Assembly (NCBI RefSeq): GCF_024168825.1
Contig: NZ_JALJWH010000001.1
Location: 4,464,001 to 4,528,000 of the forward strand
DNA length: 64,000 bases
Reading direction: 5' to 3'
DNA from: Paenarthrobacter sp. A20
GTDB lineage: Bacteria; Actinomycetota; Actinomycetes; Actinomycetales; Micrococcaceae
Part shown: positions 41,754-51,150 of the stretch, piece by piece
Position numbering within the stretch: the first letter of the stretch is position 1
Layout: every line of letters begins with the position of its first letter
Notes under the pieces: generated by a model
What the model saw: the letters and a program-made list of their open reading frames with translations, nothing else
What the model was told of the DNA's origin: nothing
The model's database searches: none
Program-made: the position numbers and the translations under genes

Positions 41754-42260
41754 TTAACGCTTGGAGTACTGCTGAGCCTTGCGAGCCTTCTTGAGACCGG
41801 CCTTCTTACGCTCGATGACGCGGGCGTCACGGCTGAGGTAGCCGGCCTTCTTGAGGGTGGCGCGGTTGTTGTCGACGTCGATCTCGTTCAGCGAGCGAGC
41901 AACGCCGAGGCGCAGCGCACCGGCCTGGCCGGAGATGCCACCGCCGTGGATACGGGCGATGACGTCGTAGGCGCCTTCAAGATCAAGGATCTTGAAGGGC
42001 TCGTTGACGTCCTGCTGGTGCAGCTTGTTCGGGAAGTAGTTGTCCAGCGTGCGGCCGTTGATGGTCCACTTGCCGGAACCCGGAACAACGCGAACGCGTG
42101 CAACGGCTTCCTTGCGGCGGCCAACTGCTGCGCCTGCAACGGTCAGCGCCGGGCGCTCCTTCTTCGGCGCGTCTTCAGCAGACGTGCTTTCCGAGGTGTA
42201 GCTGGTGAGGGTTTCCTCGGCCTCGACGGCTTCGGCGGTCAGTTCTTCGTTCTGAGCCAC
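41754..42260 (-). CDS. rpsI: 30S ribosomal protein S9
   Basis: 168 residues. The conserved S9 body starts near residue 45 ([19 protein letters not shown]) and ends in the P-site-reaching tail [14 protein letters not shown]. The first 45 residues are an acidic Glu/Thr/Ser extension ([19 protein letters not shown]), usual in actinobacteria. Second gene of rplM-rpsI, 38 bp after rplM. Confidence 0.97.
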   Translation of the reverse strand: MAQNEELTAEAVEAEETLTSYTSESTSAEDAPKKERPALTVAGAAVGRRKEAVARVRVVPGSGKWTINGRTLDNYFPNKLHQQDVNEPFKILDLEGAYDVIARIHGGGISGQAGALRLGVARSLNEIDVDNNRATLKKAGYLSRDARVIERKKAGLKKARKAQQYSKR

Positions 42261-42298
42261 GGTTCTCCTTGTAATGAAAAGTTGGTTGGTGGCCAGGA

Positions 42299-42742
42299 CT
42301 ACTGGGCGACCTGGGTGATTTCGAAAGTCTTCGGCTGCTGTGCAGCGTGGGGGTGCTCCGGGCCTGCGTAGACCTTGAGCTTGCCCAGCTGCTGAGCGGC
42401 GAGGGAGTTCTTGGGGAGCATGCCCTTGATGGCCTTCTCAACAGCGCGAACCGGGTTGGATTCCAACAGCTCGGCGTAGTTGACGGAGGTCAGGCCGCCC
42501 GGGTAACCGGAGTGGCGGTATGCCCGCTTCTGCTCCAGCTTGGCGCCGGTGAGGGCAACCTTTTCAGCGTTGATGATGATGACGAAGTCGCCCATGTCCA
42601 TGTGGGACGCAAAGGTCGGCTTGTGCTTTCCGCGCAGCAGTGTTGCGGTCTGGCTGGCAAGACGACCAAGGACAACGTCGGTGGCGTCAATGACGTGCCA
42701 CTGGCGGTTGATATCGCCGGGCTTCGGGGTGTACGTACGCAC
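42299..42742 (-). CDS. rplM: 50S ribosomal protein L13
   Basis: 147 residues with [20 protein letters not shown] near 15-34, [20 protein letters not shown] near 47-66 and the C-terminal [16 protein letters not shown]. First gene of the rplM-rpsI operon; its promoter lies upstream in the 42743-43029 spacer. Confidence 0.97.
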   Translation of the reverse strand: MRTYTPKPGDINRQWHVIDATDVVLGRLASQTATLLRGKHKPTFASHMDMGDFVIIINAEKVALTGAKLEQKRAYRHSGYPGGLTSVNYAELLESNPVRAVEKAIKGMLPKNSLAAQQLGKLKVYAGPEHPHAAQQPKTFEITQVAQ

Positions 42743-43029
42743 GGTTTTGCCTCGTTCTTGTTCTGGCGTTCATGTTTTAGGCGACACGCAATAAGGCGTG
42801 TACCTACTATGTATGCGCTACCGGAGCAGAGGTGAGGGCTCTATGTACCAGTCATCCCAAGATCTCGAAATGCCTCAGGAGTTAGCGATCCTGCAACTGG
42901 ATCCCCCGCAAGGCATGTGTCATCGAGATAGGACACGCACAACGACTCTAAACAATACCGCCAACGGGGCGTCCGGGTCAAAATGGGGTATCCGCCCCCG
43001 GGGGTCGCGCACTGATTGAGGGAGAGTAC
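42743..43029. other. Divergent promoter region between rplM and the Tad locus
   Basis: 287 bp without a supported gene. It must hold the rplM promoter (minus strand) and that of the prepilin peptidase (plus strand). A short inverted repeat ACACGC-N6-GCGTGT lies at 42784-42801. GGGAGAGTAC precedes the peptidase ATG. No other structure was seen. Confidence 0.5.
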
Positions 43030-43674
43030 ATGTCCGACGGGCCCGCCTTTCCGCTCATCGTCGCCCTGGCCGGCCTCCTGCTGAGCCCGGCCGCAGAGTG
43101 GCTCATCTCGTGGCGGCTGCCGCTATTTGGCGGGCTTCCCTCCCCCAAGGTCCGCATCACGACGGCGGCAGTCACCGCGCTGCTGTTTGGCTTGCTCGCG
43201 TGGCGGTTCGGCATCTCTTTGGAACTGCCGGCATTTCTTTTACTGGCACTAATTGGCGTACAGCTTTCGCGGATCGATTTCACGCTGCATCTACTGCCTA
43301 ATGCCCTTATTGCCGTACTGCTTGGCGGCGGCTTGCTGCTCCTGGCGCTGCCCGCCGTCCTCGCCCCCGGGTGGCCCGAGCTCTTCCGGGCCCTCGCCGC
43401 AGGGGCAATCCTCTTCCTTGGCTACCTGATTCTCGGACTTTTTTCGCCTGGCAGCATCGGAATGGGCGACGTGAAGCTCGCAGCACCCGTTGGCATGTAC
43501 TTGGGGTACTTGGGTTGGCAGCAAGTACTCTTCGGGGGACTACTGGGATTTGTGGTGGGCGGGGTGCTCACGGTAGTGATGTTGCGCCTGCGACGCGCGG
43601 AAAAGCCTGCGGAAACGGCCCATGGCCCGGCAATGGTCATCGCCGCCCTTGGCGTCGTCCTGGTCATGAGCTAG
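43030..43674 (+). CDS. tadV: Prepilin peptidase, A24 family (TadV/CpaA-like)
   Basis: An aspartic membrane peptidase that removes the Flp pilin leader. The 214-residue protein is almost wholly hydrophobic with about six spans. The two catalytic aspartates are visible as RIDFTLHLLPN (Asp83, in place of the usual D-x-R-x-x-x-I-P-N) and GMGDVKLAAPVG (Asp147). It lacks the N-terminal methyltransferase domain of PilD. First gene of the Tad locus, 322 bp upstream of the pilin gene. Confidence 0.9.
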   Translation: MSDGPAFPLIVALAGLLLSPAAEWLISWRLPLFGGLPSPKVRITTAAVTALLFGLLAWRFGISLELPAFLLLALIGVQLSRIDFTLHLLPNALIAVLLGGGLLLLALPAVLAPGWPELFRALAAGAILFLGYLILGLFSPGSIGMGDVKLAAPVGMYLGYLGWQQVLFGGLLGFVVGGVLTVVMLRLRRAEKPAETAHGPAMVIAALGVVLVMS

Positions 43675-43996
43675 TCCGGCTTAGTACGCACTTACCTCCC
43701 CCGGCACACGTTCCCCAATTAATAAGGCAGCTTTCGAAACCAAGTAGTTTCGACCCCCTTTTCATCGGAAACCGAGTACTTCCTGCCCTCCGCTCGCGCC
43801 GGCGAGTAGCACCCCCCTCCCCAAGTCGAGTACGGCTACGCATTGTCGCAGCCGCTTTCCAGGGTGAATTCTTATCTCATCGAATTCCGGACCGCTAAAG
43901 GCACCATGGGGGTAGTTCGGGAGTCGAAGCAAATTCCGATAATTTGCTGGACCTATAACCCAATTCGCAAATGCTTTTTCTGGGAAGGAAATTCCA
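43675..43996 (+). other. Long leader/promoter region upstream of the Flp pilin gene
   Basis: 322 bp without a supported gene. It is less GC-rich than its surroundings in the last 140 bp. It contains an inverted repeat TCGAAAC-N6-GTTTCGA at about 43734-43753, and four spaced copies of an (A/G)AGTA(C/G) motif at about 43742, 43774, 43804 and 43828. A ribosome site (GGGAAGGAAATTCC) precedes the pilin ATG. Strong, separately regulated pilin expression is a fair inference. Confidence 0.5.
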
Positions 43997-44191
43997 ATGT
44001 CTGCTTTTATTTTCACCATTACCTCGTACATTGCCGGCGTCAAGGACCGCTTCACCAAGGACGAGAAGGGAGCGACGATGGTTGAATACGGCATCATGGT
44101 CGCCTTCATCGCCCTCCTGGTGCTTGCGGCCGTTACCCTTCTTGGGCCGCAGATCGCAAACCTCTTCACTCGTGTGGACGCCGCCATCTAG
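43997..44191 (+). CDS. flp: Flp-family type IVb pilin
   Basis: The major subunit of the Tad pilus. The 64-residue precursor has leader MSAFIF...KDEKG cut at Gly25/Ala26, giving a mature start ATMVEYGIMVAFIALLVLAA with Glu at +5 and the adjacent Tyr of the Flp motif. The single hydrophobic helix ends near residue 50. A strong hairpin just downstream may raise pilin mRNA level relative to the assembly genes. Confidence 0.95.
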   Translation: MSAFIFTITSYIAGVKDRFTKDEKGATMVEYGIMVAFIALLVLAAVTLLGPQIANLFTRVDAAI

Positions 44192-44208
44192 GCATCATCA
44201 CCCCAAAC

Positions 44209-44251
44209 GCAGTTTGGCTCTGGTGGCGTCGTTCCACCGGAGCCAAACTGC
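44209..44251 (+). terminator. Hairpin after flp (partial terminator or mRNA-stabilising stem)
   Basis: An 18-bp stem with one G-U pair (44209-44226 with 44234-44251, GCAGTTTGGCTCTGGTGG type) and a 7-base loop, 17 bp past the flp stop, followed by only three Ts. Its position fits differential expression of pilin and downstream genes. Confidence 0.75.
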
Positions 44252-44302
44252 TTTCCGAATAGTTTCATTTTCAGCCCTATCTGGGAAAGTCGGGGAATCG
44301 AC

Positions 44303-44704
44303 ATGGATCGGAAAGAACGAGGCGCGGTTGCAATCGAAATGGCGATCCTTTTGCCACTGCTGCTTCTCGTCCTCATTGGAATCATCGAGTTTGGTCGAGT
44401 GCTCAACGTCCAAGTATCACTGACGCAAGCGGCTCGGGAGGGCGCACGCTACGCCGCAGTTCACTATCAAGATGGTGGTTTGGACGTGGCCGGCACAGCG
44501 TTGTCCGCAGCGCCTTCATTGGAGGGCCTGGGTGTAAGTGTTAGCGACAACGCTTCCAGTTGCGCTCCTGGCTCCAATGTCGAAGTCACCACCAGCGTTT
44601 CGCTGCCGTCCATGTCAGGCTTCCTGGATGCCGGCTTCTTCGGAGCACCGGGCATCTTCCCACTCAGCATGACCGGGGTTGGGGTGATGAGATGCGGCGG
44701 CTGA
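44303..44704 (+). CDS. tadE: TadE-like pseudopilin
   Basis: A 133-residue protein with a prepilin-like N-terminus: RKERGAVAIEMAILLPLLLL, with a Gly/Ala cleavage context and Glu at +5. One hydrophobic helix is followed by the TadE signature SLTQAAREGARYAAV. The C-terminal half is extracytoplasmic and has two cysteines. TadE pseudopilins are minor components needed for pilus assembly. It overlaps the next gene by 13 bp. Confidence 0.88.
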   Translation: MDRKERGAVAIEMAILLPLLLLVLIGIIEFGRVLNVQVSLTQAAREGARYAAVHYQDGGLDVAGTALSAAPSLEGLGVSVSDNASSCAPGSNVEVTTSVSLPSMSGFLDAGFFGAPGIFPLSMTGVGVMRCGG

Positions 44705-45732
44705 GGCAACTCTGGGTCAGGCGCGAAGTCAATCGCGTCGAGTCCCACGAACGAGGGGCGGCAACCATAGTCGTCGCAGGGCTGATGGTCGTGCTTTTGG
44801 GCTTTGCGGCCCTTGCCATCGATGTCGGAGCCCTGTATGCCGAGAAGGCCCAGCTGCAGAACGGCGCCGACGCCGCAGCCCTGGCGATCGCCACCGATTG
44901 CGCCAATGGTAACTGCGGAGACAGCACCGCAACGGCAAACAGCTTCGCCAATAGCAACGCGAATGATGGTTCCAGCGGCTCTGCAGTGTCTTTTCCAGCT
45001 TCCACTACCGTCCGTGTTGTTACGAATGCACGCGATGGGGATTCAGGGGCGAACAGCTTTTCCCTATACTTCGCGAGGGTTCTGGGTATGGACACCGCGA
45101 CCGTGGAAGCGGCCGCAGAAGCACAATGGGGTGCCCCGGCGGCGGCGACAACCTTGCCTTGGACGGTGAGTGAGTGCGTTTTCAGAAAGTACCTTTCACC
45201 TACGCAGCTGGCATCGCTCAACTCCACCGGCAACTTCTCAGGCGACCCGACTCCGACACACATCCTGCTGCGCTACGACGAGAATGCTCCCACCGTTCCG
45301 GGTTGCGCTACACAAAACGGCTACCAGCCTGGTGGTTTTGGATGGCTCGTCACCAATACAGGTTGCTCCACGAACATATCGCTCGATGCGACTGTCAACG
45401 GGCAACCCGGCAACCATTTCCCCAACGCAGCGGCTTGTGACGCTGTTCTTTCCACCATCATGGATGAGCCCGCTCTCATTCCACTTTTCAAGACCGCTGC
45501 CGGCAACGGAAGCAATGCAAAGTACACACTGATTGGCTTCGCAGCCTTTCAGGTCACCGGCTATAAGTTCAGCGGGTCAGGAGCGGTCCTTGACCCTCTT
45601 GCCCCTAGCTGCAATGGAAACTGCCGGGGACTTCAGGGGTACTTCTCCCGCTTCGTATCACTCGAAGAGGGATCGCAGATAAGCGGCACAGTTCCCAACT
45701 ACGGAGCGTCCGTGGTCACACTGACCGATTAA
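44692..45732 (+). CDS. tadG: TadG-like pilus-assembly protein (Flp pilus TadG N-terminal domain)
   Basis: A 346-residue protein. The N-terminus has HERGAATIVVAGLMVVLLGF and ALAIDVGALYAEKAQLQNGADAAALA, the TadG-like module in which one membrane helix is followed by a helical pilin-like stretch. The rest is a Ser/Asn/Thr-rich extracytoplasmic region with at least eight cysteines, probably disulfide-bonded. No VWA domain is evident, so it is shorter than proteobacterial TadG. The start at 44692 overlaps the tadE end. Confidence 0.85.
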   Translation: MRRLRQLWVRREVNRVESHERGAATIVVAGLMVVLLGFAALAIDVGALYAEKAQLQNGADAAALAIATDCANGNCGDSTATANSFANSNANDGSSGSAVSFPASTTVRVVTNARDGDSGANSFSLYFARVLGMDTATVEAAAEAQWGAPAAATTLPWTVSECVFRKYLSPTQLASLNSTGNFSGDPTPTHILLRYDENAPTVPGCATQNGYQPGGFGWLVTNTGCSTNISLDATVNGQPGNHFPNAAACDAVLSTIMDEPALIPLFKTAAGNGSNAKYTLIGFAAFQVTGYKFSGSGAVLDPLAPSCNGNCRGLQGYFSRFVSLEEGSQISGTVPNYGASVVTLTD

Positions 45733-45783
45733 CTGCGCACAGCATCACACAAAGAATCACCAAAAACTCGAAAGGAGTTAAAA

Positions 45784-46551
45784 GTGAAGACACGCCTACT
45801 GGGAGGCATTGCAGCACTGCTTTTGGCAGTCATTGGCACCGTTCTACTGGTCACCTACGTTCAGGGAGCAGACAAGCGGGCGCAGCAAGGGCTCGATCCC
45901 ATAAACGTTCTGGTCATCAAAGAACGTGTTCCAGCCGGTACCAAGGTAGAGGAGCTTGAATCAAAGGTTCGGGTGGAAACCCTTCCGCAGACAGCAGTAG
46001 CGCCTGGCACCATCAAGGCGCTCAATGACCAGAAGGGGAAGGTCACTTCGGCCGACCTTCAGCCCGGCGAGCAGTTGTTGGGCGTCAAGCTCGTGGATCC
46101 GAAGGAGCTGGCGCCTGGGACCGTGCCCGTGCCTGAAGGTCTGCAGGAAGCTACCTTTGTCCTTGCCCCCGAGAGAATCCTCGGCGGAAGAATTGAAGCC
46201 GGCGACACTGTCACAGTTTTCGCATCGTTCAAGTTGGATGAGGCCGTGCCGGCAGGAGCCAACCTCCCGGCCGGTATGACAGGGTGGAAAGACTTCACGG
46301 AGCTCCTTTATCACGATGTCTTGGTGACAGCAGTCCAACAGGCCGCACCTGATGCCGAGAAGTCGGCGGGATCAGACAAAGGCGTAGCGCTGCCGAATGG
46401 TTCCGCCTATGTCACCGTCGCCCTCAGCGATGCGAACGCCGCAAAGATGGTCTTTGGCGCTGAGTTCGGCACGCTCTGGCTCTCCAAGCAGACCGACAAG
46501 ACCGTGAAGACTGATCCTCCCACTACCAATTTTGGAGGGCTGGTCCAATGA
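45784..46551 (+). CDS. cpaB: Flp pilus assembly protein CpaB/RcpC (SAF domain)
   Basis: A 255-residue protein with one N-terminal membrane anchor (LLGGIAALLLAVIGTVLLVTY) and a SAF-like domain (VLVIKERVPAGTKVEELESK onward), then a beta-rich RcpC region with GDTVTVFASF. It is periplasmic or cell-wall-facing. In diderms CpaB works with the secretin; here no secretin gene exists, as expected for a monoderm. The GTG at 45784 follows AAAGGAGTTAAAA. Confidence 0.9.
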   Translation: MKTRLLGGIAALLLAVIGTVLLVTYVQGADKRAQQGLDPINVLVIKERVPAGTKVEELESKVRVETLPQTAVAPGTIKALNDQKGKVTSADLQPGEQLLGVKLVDPKELAPGTVPVPEGLQEATFVLAPERILGGRIEAGDTVTVFASFKLDEAVPAGANLPAGMTGWKDFTELLYHDVLVTAVQQAAPDAEKSAGSDKGVALPNGSAYVTVALSDANAAKMVFGAEFGTLWLSKQTDKTVKTDPPTTNFGGLVQ

Positions 46552-47747
46552 GCCGCTTCGTAGCCATCACTGCCGTCCGCGACTTTGAAGGTCGGGTTCG
46601 TCAAGCGATTTCGGGAGCCTTGCATGGTGACCTGCAAACGCTCTCGCCCGACGTCCTGCAGGCAGGAACAGATGACGTCTTCAAGCAACTGACGGGTGCC
46701 CCGCCGGAAGTCATGATTCTGGGACCGGGCGTGAACCCGGATGATGCCCTGAAACTTGCAACTGTGTTCGATCTCCAATTTCCGGAGATCAGTCTCCTCC
46801 TGGTTGCAGAACCCAGCCCGGACATCATCCTCCGGGCAATGCACGCCGGCATCAGGGATGTCGTGACGCCCGAGATCGACATCAACGAACTGCGGGTACT
46901 CATGGAAAGAGCCTGCTTGGCCGCGGCCAGCAGGCGTCGTGGAATGCAATCCGTTTCCGAATCCGGCCAGGAAAGGGGACGCGTCATAGCCGTAATGTCG
47001 CCCAAGGGCGGAGTTGGTAAGACAACCGTGGCCACGAATCTTGCCGTCGGGCTTGGTGCGGTTGCACCCATGGGAGTCGTCATTGTTGACCTTGACCTGC
47101 AATTTGGCGATGTGGCGTCTGGACTCCTGCTGGAGCCTGAGCATTCCATTACCGAGGCAGTCCATGGCTCTGCCGCCCAGGACTCCATGGTCCTCAAGGC
47201 CTTCCTTACCGTACATCCTTCAGGTATTTACGCTCTCTGCGCCCCCAAGAAACCGTCAGAGTCTGACTACATTACCGCCGACCATGTCACAAGGTTGATC
47301 AACCAACTTGCCACAGAATTCAAGTATGTGGTGGTCGACACCGCTCCTGGTTTGGGCGAGCACTGCCTCGCCACGCTGGAGCTCGCGACAGATGGTGTCT
47401 GGGTCTGCGGGATGGATGTGCCAAGCATCCGCGGCCTGAGGAAATGCTTCAGCGTCCTCCGGGAGCTTCAGCTCCTGCCGCAGAACCGGCATACCGTGCT
47501 GAATTTTGCGGACAGGAAAAGTGGCATATCGGTCCAGGATGTGGAAGCCACCATTGGGGTGCCCATCGATACTGTGATTCCGCGTTCACGAAACCTTCCG
47601 TTCTCAACAAACCGCGGAGTACCGGTCCTCCAAGGGACCACACGCGATTCGGCCGCTAAGGGTCTAAGGAAGCTCGTTGGCCGCTTCGATCCTCGACTGG
47701 AATCAACCCCGCAAAACAAACTGCACCGAAGGGTGGTGGTGTCGTGA
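46548..47747 (+). CDS. tadZ: TadZ/CpaE-type ATPase for pilus localisation
   Basis: A 399-residue MinD/ParA-like ATPase. Residues 1-125 are an atypical receiver-like domain (PPEVMILGPGVNPDDALKLA), and the deviant Walker A AVMSPKGGVGKTTVATNLA is at 149-167, with VIVDLDLQFGDVASGLLLEP after it. TadZ marks the pilus site and recruits TadA. It overlaps both neighbours by 4 bp. Confidence 0.92.
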   Translation: MSRFVAITAVRDFEGRVRQAISGALHGDLQTLSPDVLQAGTDDVFKQLTGAPPEVMILGPGVNPDDALKLATVFDLQFPEISLLLVAEPSPDIILRAMHAGIRDVVTPEIDINELRVLMERACLAAASRRRGMQSVSESGQERGRVIAVMSPKGGVGKTTVATNLAVGLGAVAPMGVVIVDLDLQFGDVASGLLLEPEHSITEAVHGSAAQDSMVLKAFLTVHPSGIYALCAPKKPSESDYITADHVTRLINQLATEFKYVVVDTAPGLGEHCLATLELATDGVWVCGMDVPSIRGLRKCFSVLRELQLLPQNRHTVLNFADRKSGISVQDVEATIGVPIDTVIPRSRNLPFSTNRGVPVLQGTTRDSAAKGLRKLVGRFDPRLESTPQNKLHRRVVVS

Positions 47748-49195
47748 AGCTTTCCGAACGGCTCTCGAAAAAGAACCCCGACGTCATAGCTGAAGTCATG
47801 GCCCGCGATGTCGGAGGCCCGGACGCAGCCGATGAAGCAACACCGGCACAGGCCGTTACGCCCACCAGCGCACCCATGCTGGGAGGCACGCCGTCTACGC
47901 CGGCCGTCGATGCCCTGGCTGGCTTGAAGCAACGGGCTGCATCGGCACTTTTTGAACGCATGGGCAGCAGGATTGGCGATACTTCCTCATCTGAAGAGGA
48001 ACTGCGGTCCTTCGCTGTTGAGGAACTTTCAGCCGTGATTGATGACGAACAAGTTCCCCTCACGCCGGAAGAGCGCCGACGCTTGATACGCGAAATTGCC
48101 GACGAAGTGATGGGGTTCGGTCCGCTTCAACGGCTGTTGGAGGACCCGTCGGTAACAGAAGTCATGGTCAATCGCTTCGACCAGATTTACGTCGAGCGAC
48201 ACGGACATCTGGCATTTACTGATCTTCAATTCAGCTCAGATAACCACCTCAGGAAGGTCATCGAACGGATCGTTTCCAAAGTGGGGCGTCGCATTGATGA
48301 ATCATCCCCGCTGGTGGACGCGCGACTGGAGGACGGTTCGCGAGTCAATGCGATCATTCCCCCGCTGGCCGTGAACGGTCCGTCGCTCACCATCAGGAAA
48401 TTCAGTCATGTTCCCTTGACGGTTCGAAATCTCATCGAATGGGGATCAATGAGCCATGAAATGGCTGAACTGCTCAGTGCCTGTGTGCGCGCCCGGTTGA
48501 ACGTCATCGTCTCTGGTGGAACAGGAACCGGCAAGACGACGCTCTTGAACGTACTGTCCTCTTTCATCCCGGAATCCGACCGCATCGTCACCATCGAGGA
48601 CGCTGTGGAACTCCAACTGCAGCAACGCCATGTGGTCAGGTTGGAGAGTCGCCCGCCGAACATCGAGGGTAAGGGTGCCGTCACCATTAGGGACTTGGTG
48701 CGCAACTCACTCCGTATGCGGCCCGATCGGATCATTGTCGGAGAAGTACGTGGTGGCGAGTCACTCGACATGCTCCAGGCGATGAATACAGGGCACGACG
48801 GGTCTTTGTCGACGGTGCACGCGAACTCTCCCCGAGACGCGATCGCCCGTCTGGAAACGTTGGTGCTGATGGCCGGCATGGACCTGCCGCTTCGCGCAGT
48901 CCGGGAACAAGTGTCCTCAGCAGTCGACCTCATCGTCCAGGTCACCCGCCTACGCGACGGAAGCAGGCGCATAACGCACGTCACCGAAGTACAAGGGATG
49001 GAAGGCGACGTGGTGACGCTCCAAGATGCTTTTCTCTTCGACTACGGGGCCGGCCTTGACGCCGAAGGCCGTTTTCTGGGCAAAGCACTTCCTACGGGAA
49101 TACGCCCCCGGTTTCTGGACCGTTTCACCGAACTTGGCATCAGCGTTCCTCCTTCCGTTTTTGGAGCCGCCCCCGTCCCGTCAGTGAGGCGATAG
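47744..49195 (+). CDS. tadA: TadA/CpaF secretion ATPase
   Basis: The pilus-assembly motor. The 483-residue type II/IV secretion ATPase has Walker A VSGGTGTGKTTLLNVLSSF near 259-277, the Asp box TIEDAVELQLQQRHVVRLE, Walker B MRPDRIIVGEVRGGE and the His box TGHDGSLSTVHANSPRDA. The first 85 residues are a variable linker. The start is the GTG at 47744, overlapping tadZ. Confidence 0.95.
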   Translation: MKLSERLSKKNPDVIAEVMARDVGGPDAADEATPAQAVTPTSAPMLGGTPSTPAVDALAGLKQRAASALFERMGSRIGDTSSSEEELRSFAVEELSAVIDDEQVPLTPEERRRLIREIADEVMGFGPLQRLLEDPSVTEVMVNRFDQIYVERHGHLAFTDLQFSSDNHLRKVIERIVSKVGRRIDESSPLVDARLEDGSRVNAIIPPLAVNGPSLTIRKFSHVPLTVRNLIEWGSMSHEMAELLSACVRARLNVIVSGGTGTGKTTLLNVLSSFIPESDRIVTIEDAVELQLQQRHVVRLESRPPNIEGKGAVTIRDLVRNSLRMRPDRIIVGEVRGGESLDMLQAMNTGHDGSLSTVHANSPRDAIARLETLVLMAGMDLPLRAVREQVSSAVDLIVQVTRLRDGSRRITHVTEVQGMEGDVVTLQDAFLFDYGAGLDAEGRFLGKALPTGIRPRFLDRFTELGISVPPSVFGAAPVPSVRR

Positions 49196-49197
49196 CC

Positions 49198-50139
49198 ATG
49201 GATACGCCTGTGTGGTTCTTTCTAGCTGTTGGCGCCTGTGCTGCCGCCTTGCTGATTCTCGTTCTGGTTGTGCTGAAACCTCGTAGCAGCAGTATTCCGT
49301 TGGAAAGGCGCCGCTTTGGATTCACCCCCGACGAGTCGGCGCTGGGACGGGTATCCCAATCGGCTGTCCAGGTAGTCGATTCTGCCCTCGGCCGATCCGG
49401 CGGGCCCTTCAACCGCGACGTTCTCTACAACGCCGGCGTCAAACAGTCGCCAGCCGACTTCACAGTCCTGGTGGCAATTGCCACAGTGCTCCTGGGAATC
49501 CTTGGCATATTGCTGGCTAATCCAATGATCGGCATTTTGGTCGCTGTGGCAACACCGTTCGCGGCAAAGGTGGTTCTGGTGTTTCGAACCGAAAAGCGTC
49601 GATCCAAATTCGAAGGGCAGTTGACCGATACCATCCAGATGCTCATAGGCGGGCTCCGGGTAGGCCACAGCATCATGCGATCACTTGAAGCGGCCGCCCA
49701 GGAATCCCAGGAGCCTACCTCGGAAGAACTTGCCAGGATCGTCAACGAAGTGAGGATCGGCAAAGACGCCCGTCAGGCAATCGAAGACTGCGCGATTCGC
49801 ATGGACAGCGAGGATTTTCGGTGGATTGGCCAAGCGATCCAAATAAACCGCGAGGTCGGCGGAGACTTGGCTGAGGTTCTTGAGCAAGTAGCCGGCACCA
49901 TCCGTGAACGTAGTGAAATCAAAGGCCATGTTCGGTCCCTGAGCGCAGAAGGCAGGATGTCAGCAGTAATCCTCATGGCATTGCCGGTCGGAGTAGGTAT
50001 GGTGCTCGGGATCATCAACCCGGGCTACTTGCGGGTTTTCATTAGCCATCCAGTCGGGATTGCTTTGACGGTCTTGAGTCTTGTCCTCTTCATCGTTGGA
50101 GGTTTCTGGATGAACCGCACCGTAAAGATCAAGTTCTAG
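49198..50139 (+). CDS. tadB: TadB inner-membrane platform protein (T2SS-F fold)
   Basis: A 313-residue protein: an N-terminal span (FFLAVGACAAALLILVLVVL), a central pair near 90-125, the cytoplasmic T2SS-F domain (QLTDTIQMLIGGLRVGHSIM, LAEVLEQVAGTIRERSEIKG) and two C-terminal spans. It forms the base of the pilus with TadC. Two bases separate it from tadA. Confidence 0.92.
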   Translation: MDTPVWFFLAVGACAAALLILVLVVLKPRSSSIPLERRRFGFTPDESALGRVSQSAVQVVDSALGRSGGPFNRDVLYNAGVKQSPADFTVLVAIATVLLGILGILLANPMIGILVAVATPFAAKVVLVFRTEKRRSKFEGQLTDTIQMLIGGLRVGHSIMRSLEAAAQESQEPTSEELARIVNEVRIGKDARQAIEDCAIRMDSEDFRWIGQAIQINREVGGDLAEVLEQVAGTIRERSEIKGHVRSLSAEGRMSAVILMALPVGVGMVLGIINPGYLRVFISHPVGIALTVLSLVLFIVGGFWMNRTVKIKF

Positions 50140-50151
50140 GAGCTATGGGTC

Positions 50152-51030
50152 ATGAGTCCCTTTGTATGGCTAATCATCGCCACGATTGTACTTCCGCTGG
50201 TCTATTTCGTTTGGTCCATTGCCACTATTGACCGTAAAGGCATGGTGGCTATTCATAGCAATCTTGGCTCCGGGTTCGCGCAAGGTGCCGGTGTCACCAT
50301 CCAACGCGCTCCCCTATTGCTCGGCGTCGCCAGGAAATTGATGCCCGGCACCTACGAAGCCAAGCTCGACCAGTGGCTGGCCCTGGCCGGCCGCCCGAGG
50401 TCAATGCCGCTCACCAAACTCATTGCCATCAAGCCCATCCTGGCAGCATCCGGTGCCCTGTTCGGCATCCTTCTGTTCGCGAGCAATCCCGGCCCTACAG
50501 TTGTGGCCCTCGGGCTCTTTCTCACCGTTTTTCTGTACTTCATCCCCGACCTGTTGGTTTACAACCAAGGGGCCAAAAGGCAGGAAGCAATCAAGATCGA
50601 ATTCCCCAACACGCTCGATCAAATGCTGATTTCCGTAGAGGCTGGCCTCGGCTTCGAGTCGGCAATGGAACGGGCTTCGGCTCAAGGTACGGGTCCTTTG
50701 GCCCAGGAACTCGTGCGTACGCTTCAAGACATCCAGGTGGGAAGGCCACGCCAGGATGCCTATGAGGCCCTGGCAGAGCGGTCCACCGTGACCGATGTCC
50801 GAAGCTTTGTGCTCGCCGTGATTCAAGCTGACAAGTATGGCATCGGCATCGCGAGCGTACTCCGGGCCCAGGCCAAACAAGCACGCGTCAAACGCCGTCA
50901 GAACGCGGAGGAGAAAGCAATGAAGCTCCCCGTGAAGGTGCTATTTCCACTGCTCTTCTGCATCTTTCCCGTGCTCTTCATCATCCTTCTGGGCCCGGCG
51001 GGCATCAGGATCATGGAGGCTTTCAGCTGA
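50152..51030 (+). CDS. tadC: TadC inner-membrane platform protein (T2SS-F fold)
   Basis: A 292-residue partner of TadB, with an N-terminal span, a pair of spans near 95-130 (ILAASGALFGILLFAS), the T2SS-F domain (FPNTLDQMLISVEAGLGFES, AVIQADKYGIGIASVLRAQA) and a C-terminal span (VLFPLLFCIFPVLFIILLGP). Last gene of the Tad locus; two hairpins follow it. Confidence 0.92.
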   Translation: MSPFVWLIIATIVLPLVYFVWSIATIDRKGMVAIHSNLGSGFAQGAGVTIQRAPLLLGVARKLMPGTYEAKLDQWLALAGRPRSMPLTKLIAIKPILAASGALFGILLFASNPGPTVVALGLFLTVFLYFIPDLLVYNQGAKRQEAIKIEFPNTLDQMLISVEAGLGFESAMERASAQGTGPLAQELVRTLQDIQVGRPRQDAYEALAERSTVTDVRSFVLAVIQADKYGIGIASVLRAQAKQARVKRRQNAEEKAMKLPVKVLFPLLFCIFPVLFIILLGPAGIRIMEAFS

Positions 51031-51051
51031 TATTCCCCCAGGAGATAGACC

Positions 51052-51124
51052 GGCACTTCGCGGATCCCAGACCACGAAGTGCCACAACGGCCCCCTTCCG
51101 GTACCCAGAGCCGGGAGGGGGTCC
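51052..51124. terminator. Paired hairpins between tadC and truA
   Basis: The first hairpin is GGCACTTCG (51052-51060) with CGAAGTGCC (51075-51083). The second is a 13-bp stem with one bulge (51089-51101 with 51111-51124, GGCCCCC...CCGG type). They lie between two convergent genes and lack T-runs, so they may end both transcripts with help. Confidence 0.6.
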
Positions 51125-51150
51125 TCCCACGTCCGCACAAGTCGGCGAGA

